From Whitmania pigra (Eukaryota; Annelida; Clitellata; Hirudinida; Haemopidae): a stretch of DNA of 64,000 bases. The stretch lies in contig JAJTWR010000446.1 of NCBI GenBank assembly GCA_021613335.1, positions 187,501 to 251,500 of the forward strand. The letters are read 5' to 3'. Under the pieces are notes generated by a model. That model ran no database searches, had not been told where the DNA came from, and saw only the letters and a list, made by a program, of their open reading frames with translations. Both the position numbers and the translations under genes were made by a program. Shown piece by piece: positions 8,701 through 19,100 of the stretch; the stretch's first letter is position 1, and each line of letters starts with the position of its first letter.

Positions 8701-10822
8701 GACTCCACTTGGTCTCCGAACTCACATGACTTTGCTTGGTTCTTCAGTTTGGTAACAAATGCGTCAATCGGTTCATCCGGCAGCTGTGATAACTGCCAAA
8801 AAGCGACCCTCTCCGTGATCGAGTTTAACTTCGGCGTGCAATATGCTTCAAACTTCTTGATCACTTCTTCCAAATTGTTAGCATCCGAGTTTCTGTCAAA
8901 CGTGAATGCGTTGAAGATTGGAAGAGCATCCGGTCCTAAGTAGCTGAGGAGCATGGCTATCTTGATGCTCTCAGGCTTGTCCAGACATTCCGAGGCCGTC
9001 AAATGTATATTGAACATTTGAATGAACAATCGCCATTCTTCGGCGAGGTTCGCCGTATCGAATCGAAATGTATAAGATCGATTGAAAATAGAATCTTTCG
9101 TCGACTGCGCCATGTAATGTTTTTGTTATTTCAAAGTTTAACGGTTTATCCACAATGTCAATAACAACTAATCCAAACAGTCCAGAACACAAGATGGCGA
9201 CCACCAACAACACACGCCTAACCAAAGATCACTGATCAAACAAAATATAAACATAGATATATGTCACAATTGCTATTCGAGTAAATGTGTGCATAAAATC
9301 TGAGACATCTTAGGTGCATTAATAATTATAATACAAATTATTATAAATTATAGAATAGCTACAATATTTCTAAAACGTTACTCACTTTAAGATACTTGAT
9401 TAACGGTTAAGACTCATTTTTGTCATTTGAAATTTATTTGACGAAATGAAGGCAATTATTACTTGGAACGCCAAGTCAGCGTTCGCATAGAATCAGCACA
9501 ACACGCTGCACAATACCAAAGAAGTACAAACAGAACTAGGCAGGAATCGATAAAGTTCATTTTTGTTCGCCTTTCAGAGCAATTTCTCGCAGGAAACATT
9601 CAATGGCAACGTGTACTCGGAATTGAAGTTCATCATCTACTTGAAGCGCAAACCTCTCTACTACATGACCAACCTCATCATCCCTTGTTGTCTCATGTCC
9701 GCCATAGTCCTCTTCGTCTTTCTCCTGCCTGCCAGTGCCGATGAAAAGGTTTCTTTGAGTATCACCGTCCTTCTGTCTTTTTCGGTTTTCGAATTACTTG
9801 TGGCTGGAAGCATGCCGGAGACTTCAGACTACATTCCACTCATTAGTATGAACTTGTTATTGAAATCAATTTCATGTCATTGTTGCCTTTATTAATTATT
9901 ATACATGTGATTGTAGTAATTCTACTTATTTGAACTCCATAAAATACTTAAAAATTGTATTTAAAAAATAGCAAAATATTTGTCATAGTGATGTATGATA
10001 GATATTATATCACATTCAGTATATAAAAATAACTACAAACGAAAGCATTTAAAGCTTTAACCATTTCAATCTCAAGCGGTGTATATCACCTTCGTGGAGT
10101 TTCTCTCTTCTCTCTCATTGCTTTCGACTATCATCGTTCTCAAGCTGCACCATCACAACTGTCATGTGCCTCCTCCAAAATGGCTCCAAAAACTGACATT
10201 CGATTGGATGGCCGTCATCTTTTGCAGGTCAAAAAACTTTTCCTGTTTCAAACAGGGAAGACAAACATCTGTGGATCTTACACATCTTCAGAGCAGAGCA
10301 GGCACCGTGGAATCTCTAATATCCGATGAAATTGTAATAAACAACAACAACAACAACAACAACAATAATAATAATAACAATAATGACGCCACGATACAAG
10401 CGATCATCCCAGAGGATCAGTCAGCCATCACAAGTCAGGCCGACGAATATTCTTTTATTGGAACGAACAGACATGCAAACAGCTACGAAATCAATGGACA
10501 TGCCCTGAAGCCACCTTCAGTCCACTTACCCACCCACTTGTCCGCGGGTCATCACTTGAAATTACCTGATGAATCAAGTGACGCGAGGAGAGACAAAAGG
10601 CAGTTCTCCTCCATGTACGAACTTGTCCAAATCAGTTTGGCCAGAATAAACAGCGAGAAACGAAGAGAGGAAATCAGAAAGCAGTGGGCAGAAGTGGCTC
10701 TGATCTTCGACAGATTTTTTCTCTTTGTTTATTTGTCGGTCACTCTCGTCGTTACCGTGGTGCTACTAGGAATTTTGCCACAATTTGGACCGGAATCTGT
10801 TGATCCCAACTATGTGTCTTGA
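2733..10822 (+). CDS. Nicotinic acetylcholine receptor-type Cys-loop channel subunit (7 exons)
   Basis: Seven phase-consistent exons (2733-2862, 3387-3520, 4396-4440, 4553-4659, 4737-5004, 9578-9845, 10077-10822) give about 565 residues. Exon 1 encodes a hydrophobic signal peptide (LYLFLLLSLVFIVAV). Exons 2-5 form the extracellular ligand-binding domain, including the 45-bp exon 3 usual in nAChR genes and the Cys-loop CKLDLTYFPFDAQSC (about residues 175-189). Exon 6 carries M1 and M2; the DEK motif before M2 fits a cation channel. Exon 7 carries M3, a long cytoplasmic loop with about 15 consecutive Asn, and M4. Loop C lacks the adjacent cysteine pair of alpha subunits, so it is probably a non-alpha-type subunit. 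M2 has an unusual Glu near the 15' position (VFELLV). The start could also be 2709 or an internal Met. An AATAAA lies near 11105. Confidence 0.9.
3580..4135. mobile_element. Inverted-repeat element with GTCAAAAYAGCCC-type subrepeats
   Basis: It lies in the second intron of the receptor gene. The left arm (about 3580-3690) contains repeated GTCAAAACAGCCCC-like units. The right arm (about 3957-4135) contains the same units in inverse orientation (TTTTGACGGGGCTG, several degenerate copies). The arms flank a core with two copies of a roughly 50-bp segment around GTCAATCGATAA (about 3759 and 3864). The architecture suggests a foldback or MITE-like non-autonomous DNA element. I cannot assign a superfamily, and the exact termini and target duplication are unclear. 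Confidence 0.6.
5030..5185 (-). repeat. 3' LTR of the Ty3/Gypsy element
   Basis: 156-bp long terminal repeat, TG...CA, apparently identical to 9113-9268. Relative to the minus-strand element it is the 3' copy, preceded by the polypurine tract at about 5186-5196. The outside flank is the ATTGC target duplication. Confidence 0.95.
5243..6256 (-). CDS. Integrase portion of Ty3/Gypsy element, separate frame
   Basis: A 337-residue frame overlaps the end of the upstream gag-pol frame by about 38 bases. It starts with the second half of the zinc-binding domain (CSICSKY) and contains an integrase core (VGVDIFSLDGKDYLIVVDYYSKYPE, then MADNMPSSS, then QSNGQAERAIQTVKK) followed by a C-terminal chromatin-facing segment. 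Spacing to the upstream frame is shorter than is usual between the His and Cys pairs. That looks like a small deletion with a frame change rather than a programmed frameshift. The ADN segment also departs from the common DNGPQF motif. This copy may therefore be defective. Confidence 0.88.
   Translation of the reverse strand: MRNARQWPNMSRDIEQLVKRCSICSKYRNMQPKEPLIPHPIPDRPWEKVGVDIFSLDGKDYLIVVDYYSKYPEVGILKGKTAISVMDQLKEVFARHGIPEIVMADNMPSSSIVIKKFAAEWNFQLVTSSPNYAQSNGQAERAIQTVKKLLKKAHEGGTDAHIGLLQYRASPITGSTFSPAQLLMSRALRTKLPAPKSLLMPQAVNGQKQLKNLQKKQKMYYDRGARSLPELQPGETVRIRHQGQWILGQVDNKHDAPRSYIVTTESGGKLRRNRRHLITTEESPPVISVQTDEPIEVNENNQEPTEAPSVHPTDSTMTEYRTRSGRISKSPVRFADL
6219..9113 (-). CDS. Gag-protease-RT-RNase H polyprotein of Ty3/Gypsy element
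   Basis: A single 964-residue frame. The N-terminal half is Gag. It is followed at about residues 210-245 by two zinc knuckles (CGNCGGQHPPRKC and CLSCGKQNHYARCC) and an aspartic protease with KLDTGAEVN. The reverse transcriptase has LPFGITSAPEVFQ and a VFDD catalytic motif in place of the usual YxDD. RNase H has TDASSSGLG and SDHRPLEAI. The frame ends inside the integrase zinc-binding region (HEGHLGIEKC), where the rest continues in another frame. The ATG overlaps the last base of the 5' LTR and the primer-binding site, so the leader has essentially no length. Confidence 0.93.
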   Translation of the reverse strand: MAQSTKDSIFNRSYTFRFDTANLAEEWRLFIQMFNIHLTASECLDKPESIKIAMLLSYLGPDALPIFNAFTFDRNSDANNLEEVIKKFEAYCTPKLNSITERVAFWQLSQLPDEPIDAFVTKLKNQAKSCEFGDQVESMMRDRIVLGCADRSLLERFLQDDKLTLERAVSICRASESCKAQVKSISGDNSAVLAIKSAKPLTTNLQALDVKQCGNCGGQHPPRKCPAYGKQCLSCGKQNHYARCCRNTKTTPRQRSTSRSRQRPSPVHEVQSFFVSMCKLGNVQQTSWWKELLVGKTKLRCKLDTGAEVNILSQNVFRHMKDRPPLRTTKAVLTSFSNDKVNPAGLVTILIQHRGRSIPTDFFVVNRQVPTILGLPSCLELNLISRIDSVTQMASKKTLEEYQDVFQGLGCYPKEHHIVVDASITPKIHPPRRVPLSLQPKLKQKLDQMIEAGVLVKRDEPTEWVSSLLLVEKKDGSIRLCLDPRDLNTAIKREHYAIPTCEDVTAQLHGMTVFTIIDMKDGFHQIKLDEESSRLCTFNSQFGRYSFTRLPFGITSAPEVFQKRNTDTFGDIPNVRIVFDDLIIAGRNEAEHDETLRKVLERARQHNVKFNKSKLQYKVHQVRYLGHLLSEKGVSPDPNKIQAIEKLEAPTNKKELHRFLGMVTYLSKFIPNFSSMTDPLRMLMKEGMTWTWAAQHRKAFEALKDSIVKAPTLRFFDPTKQITIQTDASSSGLGSCLFQEGQPIAFASRALTDAETRYAQIEKELLAIVFACEKFYQFIYGQLTIIQSDHRPLEAIFRKPIAATTPRLQRMLLRLLKFNLKVVYTPGKLMFVADALSRAYLTIPQTPSEIEVEEDINVTIHSVLHNTPVSLRMLDVFKEATSCDPELAKLRQALLCCDAEVKNQLVKQLHDYQNFLAEIYEAEGILFYLDRIIVPSKLRPDMLRRIHEGHLGIEKCKAMAKYVA
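9113..9268 (-). repeat. 5' LTR of the Ty3/Gypsy element
   Basis: 156-bp long terminal repeat matching 5030-5185 at every base I compared. For the minus-strand element it is the promoter-bearing 5' copy. Its inner edge is shared with the Gag start codon. Confidence 0.95.
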
Positions 10823-13177
10823 TATGAATTTAATTCATAATTTCAGCTTGAGACTGTCAGACGATGTTTACAACAACATTTTGTTCAAAGCAGGTTGGAT
10901 GGTGACAACAATTTCCGTGATCACAGCTTAGACAATATTTAGCAATGGAGATTAATTATAAAAAAAATATATTGAATGCGAAAATTTACGCAATTCATCG
11001 CACCTGCAATGTTGGATGTCTAAATGAAGCTGGACACAAACGATGTTCGCATTGTTCTTTTCAGTGTTTATTAAACAATTTCGCTTTATGCTTTTTCGCT
11101 GAAAATAAAGTTTAAAATACTAACTTGACCTTGGATTAATTAGAAAATCAAAAAAGAAAAAAATATCGGATAAATAAATAATTGTGGTTACTTTTAATAT
11201 AGTTTATTACAATAACAATAATTGGTTATGGGTTTTAATAGCAATAATTGCATAATAAATAAATTTTATATTATGTATAAAAATTGTATTATATGTATAC
11301 ATATATCAGAATAATAAAAATACAACAAGATGTCAAAAGCTGATGAAAGCCAAAAAGATTAAAGGGGCTAATTGAAAGTAAATGAACCTATCTTGTGACA
11401 AGTGTGCACCAATGATTTCTTCTCAGGCATGCAAAATGGAATGTAAAATTTTGATACATTGACAGAGTTTGCGAGTCACGCTCGAGGTTATGAAGCTTAT
11501 TTCACTGGTAGAATAATTTCGAAATTTCAATAGTAACTACTACTATGAGTACTATCTTTTTTCACAAATTTAACGGTATGGTCTCATTGCGATGTCAAGT
11601 TGTCATGTAATAAATATCACATGCATTGATACTAATTGAGTGGTAAGCACTTTCATCTGTGACGAATTCCATAAAGCATTTCATAAAATATATTTTTTAT
11701 TAACGTATATTATACATGTTGGCATGCTATGACTCAAGCTAGATCCCTTGAATATCTATTACTTGTTAATGAACACCACAGAAGACGTGCAATTGCTTAA
11801 GAAGTCTCTTAAATGTTATCTCCATTTTATGCTAAACACCAAAAGTTCATTCTGGTTCGAAACCAGTCTTTAATCGAACACATCAATATTTCAATACTAC
11901 GAAAGTTTAACATACTATTTCTCTAGCAATAACTAATCTAATGTAAGAATTTAAAAAAATTTAAACATCAGTCTGTTGAGTCAACAATGCTGACAGGTCG
12001 AACATAAATATTTACGTTGTAGAAAACTGATTTCAGAATATGCATGTCATAACGTTGCGTGCCATAATTAAAGATATTAAAAATTACTATAAACTATTGA
12101 ATATCATTGTTATAACTAATTAAAAAGATTAATTTTAGTTGAATGAAAGTTGCCAATTATTATGCAAATGATTTGTTTTTGTTTTGCTTAAGTTCGTCTT
12201 CGAACGCGTTGCTACTGGTTCCTGCGGATAATTATGTATGGCTGCTGTTATTTCACTTTATTTGTTAATCATTCTAAAGTTTCACTTTTGTGACAAAGTT
12301 TCACTTTACCCCAGCCCTTTGCTTGGCTGTAGTAAATTCGAGGAAATGTTTTTTGATGTTCACTAGAATGATCTGCTTTAGAATAAAGGAAGTTGGTAAT
12401 GTTTGCAGGTCAAATAATGTTAGAGTTCTACCATCAGGAACAATAGTTCGTGAAAGCGGCAGGAGTCTTTTTTTTAACAAGGTTAAGTGCTATCAATGTT
12501 TGTGCATACCTAGGAATAAGTAAATCTGTCCATAATTATTTTATTCATTTATCTTTAATTTGGTAGATCTATTTTAGTTGAAAATGTTTATTACAAATTT
12601 ATTTTTAAATGCGGATTTGTTAAAGTTTAGATTCAACTTGAACATAAAATGATCATTAAATCAGATTGATCATCTTTTTGTGGTTGCCAATCAAATATCT
12701 CATGATGAAATTTGTATTTTGTTTTTGTTTATGTTATTAAATGTTGACTAGATTATGTTATTAACTGCTATTGTTTTACAAGCAACATGCGCCGCGATGT
12801 GAAATTTGAGAATATTACCTCTTTGACCTCTACATTGGAGAGATTCAATCAGGAGTGCTATTGGTCATTCTAGTGGCAGCAAACATTTGTTCTGTCGCAT
12901 TAAATGAAATAATTTGCATTAATAGTTTTTATTAAAGTATTCACTGGTATTTTCTGTGATTTTATTTTAATGTATATCATGTCATCTTGTCGTAATAGTC
13001 ATTCCCATCCCCCCAAAAATACTGAAATTTAAAATTTTGAATGTAAAGCATGGTAGACATTGTTAAAATAAAATGTTGTGGAGAAATCAAACTGACTTTC
13101 TCTTATTGTAATTATTTGCAGCAGAGCTAATTGCAGCGTTCTGGGCATATGATTAACATATGTTGAGGATGTAGATT
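10823..13177. other. Intergenic, no supported gene
   Basis: This AT-rich stretch separates the receptor gene from the RhoGAP gene. An AATAAA near 11105 may end the receptor transcript. Small frames at 12290-12523 and near 12787 show no recognisable family. A 5' untranslated exon of the RhoGAP gene could lie here, but I cannot place one. Confidence 0.4.
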
Positions 13178-16100
13178 TTGGTTTTAAGTATTTGTAGCAA
13201 GACATCGATTCTTGTAATGCAGACGCAAATCATTCCAATGGATGAACCTGCAGAAGGTGGAAGAAACAGCCTCGAAGACTTCGGGTCGCCCTCTTCCTGC
13301 GATTGGAGTTCACTTTTTCCGAGGTTCAAAGAATGCGCCCACTTCCACTACGAACATGTCAGCATCCCCAGCATTCAGGTGCTTTGTTGTTTCATTTGAT
13401 GCCAATTTTTTGCTTGGCCTTTCAAATGAGGGATTCTGCTTACCTTGCACATTTTCCAAACTTTTCGAAGTCAATTCTTGTACACTTACAAGGGTTTGCT
13501 CAGGAAATTAATAATGCTCTAGTAGTAATATCTTTAGTAGGTCAGATGTTGATTATTAATTATCCCATTATCTATTAACATCTATTAATACATATTATAT
13601 CTGAAATAACGAAGCACTAATTAAAGTTCACGTCCGATCAGCTCTCGATGGTTGGAGAGAAGTTTGAGGTGGACAACTACAGCTCGCCGCAGACTCAGTG
13701 GTGGTTGTACGTCCTGGTGTCGTCCGAGGTGCGGGGTTGGACCATCAAAAGGACTCTCACGAGTCTTCTAAAAACTGACAAACTCCTCCACAAGTGCATC
13801 TTCAATCGTTCTGCAAGTCGACTCCCAGAACTTCAGGACACCATAGCCACTGATCTCGGACTAGAGGTAAATAATGACGACAGCAACAACAACAATGATG
13901 ACGATGACGACGACGATGATGATAATGGTTCATAAAAACTTGTCGATTGTGAATTTATGGTTATTGATTGTCCAATCATAACATGCTGTGATCGTTTTAA
14001 TATGCACCATGTTTGTCAAGCATCACATCAAGACATCATCTCATGATTGAAAATGATGTCTGCTCGTGCAAATGCTCTCGCAAAGGATAACTTGTACCAT
14101 TACTAATATGAGAGTCAATAACCGAATGAATAGTGATTTTGAAATTTGTGATTTCTAAAGCAATTCATTAATTTTTGAAAAATGCATTAGTGTTGATGCC
14201 AAAAGTGCTTAACTAATTAGTTATTGTTATTTATGGCAACATCAACATCAGTGAAGTGTTTAAAGTTAAAAAGTACATGTTAGACCCAAAAGACATTTAA
14301 CCTTTAATAATACAAGTATGTGTAATAATATTATTATTATTATGTAGCATCATAGAAATATTGATTTCAAGAAAATTCTTGGATTTACTACAGTTTTTGT
14401 TGGCACTGACAAGTGAGATTTCTTGTGAAATGAAAACAGGATTCTGAGATGCTTGGTCCTCTGTTGCAATTTATCAGTTAAATTCATATGAGGCATCAAT
14501 CCATTTGATGAAAACTTTGCATGATCAAGTTAAGGATGGTTGGAATTAATCAGATTTTAACCTTTATAAGTTATTAAGTAGATTCCGACACACAAAAAGG
14601 TTCTTTCACTGATTAAGATTCATCAGCAGTTAAAGCTATCGAGTACAAGAAGCACATCCATGCACTTTGATGAAAGTTTGGAGATCTTCAGTAGTTTTTA
14701 AACTTTTTTTAACTGGATTAGGACTTGGATTAATGCCTAATAGGTTAATTGCTAAAGGTTATATGCCTAAATGTCACATCAAAAAAGCAAGGTAAACATT
14801 TTGTCTTTGTTCAAAATGTGTGTATGGTAGAAGTATTTAAAATATGACCAATCAACTAATCACAATTTGGATATTGATTAAAAAGTAATTTTGCTGGTTT
14901 ATCACAGGGATGTTAGTCTCCTTGAACCACTATAAATTAATGTTATGTTGTGTTACCTTATGGTTTTGAAAATCCATAGAAGGGAATAAATTAAAATAAA
15001 AAATGGAATATATAAAAATTAAATAAAACAAATTAATACAGATTGGAATTCATTGGTAATGCAATAATAAGATTTAATTGAATGCATCATCAAGAGATGA
15101 GATTTTAAAAGTTACAATTCTATGAATTATGATAATGTTGTTGTGACATCACATCATTTTACAGTTCTCATTGTAATTCATTTGACCCCTTTGCACATTT
15201 TTTTATGAAATTTATGTTTATTTCTATTTGTAAGCTGTGAAGAGTATTAACGTTAATAACAATAACCAATATTAATTAAAGATGTCAGCAATAAGTTGTA
15301 GTATTTTCCTGCAGTCATTGATTTGATAGATGAGGTTGATTTGCTGAATTTAATGAATTTAATAGATATGAAAACGATAATAAAAATGCAAAAATTACAT
15401 GATGTAATTAAGAAATTGATAATTTTTAAATTATTCTGACATTTAACAAAACGATCTAATATTTCTTGTTAGTACGACTATGTACCATCATTTATTACGA
15501 ATATTGAATATTTAATGTCATATTTATGTTTTTATTTACAATTACAACTTCTCAATTTTCCATGTTAAACATGATTTTTAGAAATGCTACAAAGTGGTCA
15601 CAAATTACATTGAAAGTTTGTCAACTCTCCTGCAAAAAAACATAGACCTTGTCTCTTGTGGACCCATACTGGCCTGGCTTGAGGTAGGAATGATGATGAT
15701 GATGATGATTGTAAGCAGATTGAATTCATCTAAAAAGATTCACATGATGTTTGAGACTTAAATGAGATTGTGCTTCTAAAAGCATTCATTTTCTCTTTAT
15801 CTAATTATTTCTAATTAACTAATCACCTAATTATCTAATTATTTCCAACATTCAATTTTTTTGATTTGTTTTTAATAACATGAAGAAATTGAGGCATTAT
15901 TGGTAATACAAATAATATTTTTAGTTATTGTCAGTATTTGATAGAATGCATATAAGCTGTTCAGTAGTACTAGGGATACCATGAAATATTTTTTTGATGT
16001 AATTTGTGAAAAATGGATCACATTTTAGAGATTAATGCAACCTTGATTGAACATTAAAATCCACTGCAGTTGCAGTTTCACTCTTGTCACCAGTAACATT

Positions 16101-19100
16101 GGATGGTGATAAAGATTATGGAAATGAAATGAATTGATTCGTCAACCACAGGTCGACAATCGAGGCAACCACGTCTCGTTCACCGAGATGGATTCTTCCG
16201 TCAACATTCCTGCCATCGGAGCTGCTCAGGTCGTCAAGCCTTACATGGCACAGTCGTCGGATGAACTGAGTTTTGAGGTTGTGCGATGATGATTGTGATG
16301 ATGATGACGATTACGACGACGATGATTACGACAATGATGTTGTAGTAACGTTTTTTAAAGTAATAATAAATTATTTCTCATATTCAGATTTAATTGTTTT
16401 GAAATGCAAAGTTCTATAAAATAGCTTTAATGTTTATTGAGATATTTCTTAAAATATCTAATATTGATGAACATTAATTAGGATGGTAATTGAAACAGGT
16501 GGGTGATATCATCTCCATCATTGAAAAGCCTCCACCACATGAAACAACATGGTGGCATGGAAAGAAGGACTTCAAGGTATGCACTTCCTTTGGTGGCAAT
16601 GATGATGATTGTAGTGGTGGTGGTGATGATTGTAGTAGTGGTAATGATGATTGTGATAGTCACTAGATTATGATGTTTTTGGTGAAGCCCTCACAATTTT
16701 AACAGCTGTATTAGTGATATGATTTTATTTACCTTCGCTAAGATGTTTTGATATCATGATGATATCACATTTGATATGGTGGATGTCAGCACATAATAAG
16801 ATCATTTGTAATAATACTCATAACGACTAATAATAACAGGTATCAATTTTATAACTAATATAAGAACCATGTAATTATTATTATCTAATATTATATAATT
16901 ATCAAATCTATAAACAAACAACTTTGTAACTATTAAAACAAAAGGTTGGATATTTTCCATCGGAATGTGTGGAATTGATCACAGTCTCCGGTAAATCTCA
17001 GACTTGTGGGAAGAACCAGCAACAACTGATAAAGCCAGGTTTTACTTCATTTTTTATAACAAAAGTATTAAAAAACATTTTAAAATATTTTAAAACGATT
17101 ACCATCTTGAAGTAATTGCTGATGAGTTGCAGTTTTGTATGTCAAATTGTAGGATGACAAACATGTGACAATGCTGTATATTCATGACTTTTAATTTCCT
17201 TGTTTGTCATTCAGAGCATCTAATAATATGCTGTTATACTAATGAGTCATTCTGAATAATTAATGATATTCTAATGACTCAGAGTTTCCATTGCTTTGTT
17301 TCAATTTAGTTTAAATGTACTTTATGATTTTTATTCAAAAACAAATACTTGGAACTTTTACAATATCTTTCCACATTTTAAATTTAATTAAGAGACAATT
17401 AAGCCATTTAAAGTGAACTTCTAAAAATAAATAATCTGCAAATAAAAATGATTAAATTACAATTCAGTCCTGAGGAAAAGAGAAAAGTTTGTGACCTTCT
17501 TGTTGTCCTTCTTTTCTTCGCGTCCGAACAAAGTGAGTCTCAAAAGAGCGGGAATAGTCAAGGAGAGGGTCTTCGGGTGCGACTTGGGAGAACATCTTTC
17601 CAACAACAACGACGATGGTCGGATTTTCCATTGAATTTATTTTCAGTTTCAATTTTCGTTTAACTGAGGATTCTTTGTAATAAGAATCAGTCAAGTTCTG
17701 TCATCTTGAATAAGTTTTACTTGGTTTTGTCTGATGCACCTTCCCAACTTGGTTTACTGTTGTGACGTGCTTCATTATTTATCAATAATTCATTCATTTT
17801 AAACACTTCTGCTGTTTTTTTTTTCATTTAATTGGTTATATTTATACATGCATTGTAATATTTATACAGGCATCATATTATTTATAAATGCATTATATAT
17901 TCATAATAAATTCTATTTTAACCCTGATTAAATGATTAGAATAACTTTAACCACTTTGCTTCATATAATAATTGGTAATTAATTAATAATTAACTACTCG
18001 AACAGTGCCTGTGATATTGACAAATTGCATAAAGTTCATAGAAGAAAAGTGCATCACCGATGGAGTGTACAGGTTATCAGGTGCAGTCACCAATGTGCAG
18101 AAGTTGAGGTTGGAGTTCGAGTGGAAAATTGTGTCAATAATCTGTCTTCAGATACATGTGTAGCATCCATACATTTGATATTAAAGTTATGTAATAATTA
18201 TGTTTCTTTTGGTTAAAATTTAGTGAATAAATATTTATTTGAGTTAATAAAAACAATGATAAAGTTACTTTAGAGTTTAGTCAGAGCATCTGATGATGAT
18301 GATGATGATGATTATCACCAGATATGAATTTGATGCTGATAAAGTGCCTGATTTGAACTCTCCTGACATTGTGCAAGATCTGCATTGCGTTCCGTCGCTC
18401 ATTAAAATGTACTTCAGAGAACTGCCCAATCCGTTGCTTACTCACCAACTCTATGACAGATTCCTGGTCGGTTTTGTTGAGTAATTTGCCATTGAATTTA
18501 TATAACATCAAAGAGTCATTACTGAGAGCACAACATGTCATTCACTTGCCAAGGATATGTTATTTACATGTTAAGTATCAATATTTACACATTAAGGATA
18601 TTGTTTTATAAATTACTTGGTAGGAAGTTCAAGAGCAAAAGGATGGAATATCAAAGTTGAGGTCATTTGCATGCCTCATGAATCTGTTGCCTCCTCCACA
18701 CTACAGGTTTTGTTTGCAATTGTTTTCAATAGTTTTATGTTGTAAATAAAGTGAATTCCATTGCAAAATATTAATATTTGTAATCTCAGAACTGCCAAGA
18801 TGTTGTTTTTGCACCTGAATTTGATGGCATCGAAGCATTTGGAGACCTCCATGTCTTCAAGGAACCTCGCCATCGTTTGGGCTCCGAACATTCTGCAGTT
18901 CGTTACTTTTACACACGCTCCTGCTTCTGTGTAGTTGAATAGTTTATTTTGATTGAGTTTGCATTTTTAATGAGGCTGAAGTATTGAAAGGATGATTTAT
19001 TTTTATTACTTTAAGAATCGTCTCGAATCTTGTTTTGTTGACTGACAATTGTAACGTAACATTGGCAGTTAACATTGTGATTAAAACATTGTGATCAAAA

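Larger units (their letters stand above)
5030..9268 (-). mobile_element. Ty3/Gypsy LTR retrotransposon, antisense in nAChR intron
   Basis: Two 156-bp direct repeats (5030-5185 and 9113-9268), beginning TG and ending CA, appear identical. They are flanked by a 5-bp duplication ATTGC (5025-5029 and 9269-9273). Read on the minus strand, the 5' LTR (9268-9113) is followed at once by TGGCGCAGTCGAC, which fits a primer-binding site complementary to a tRNA-Ser 3' end. A purine tract AAGGGGAGA abuts the 3' LTR. Gag-pol lies between. The Gag sequence and the presumed tRNA-Ser primer suggest the Mag-like lineage (inference). Insertion is 21 bp inside the intron that follows receptor exon 5. Identical LTRs indicate a recent insertion. 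Confidence 0.95.

Noticed and set aside
7251..8943. Several plus-strand ORFs across the Gypsy element
   Set aside because: They are shadows of the minus-strand gag-pol frame, which has clear protein motifs.
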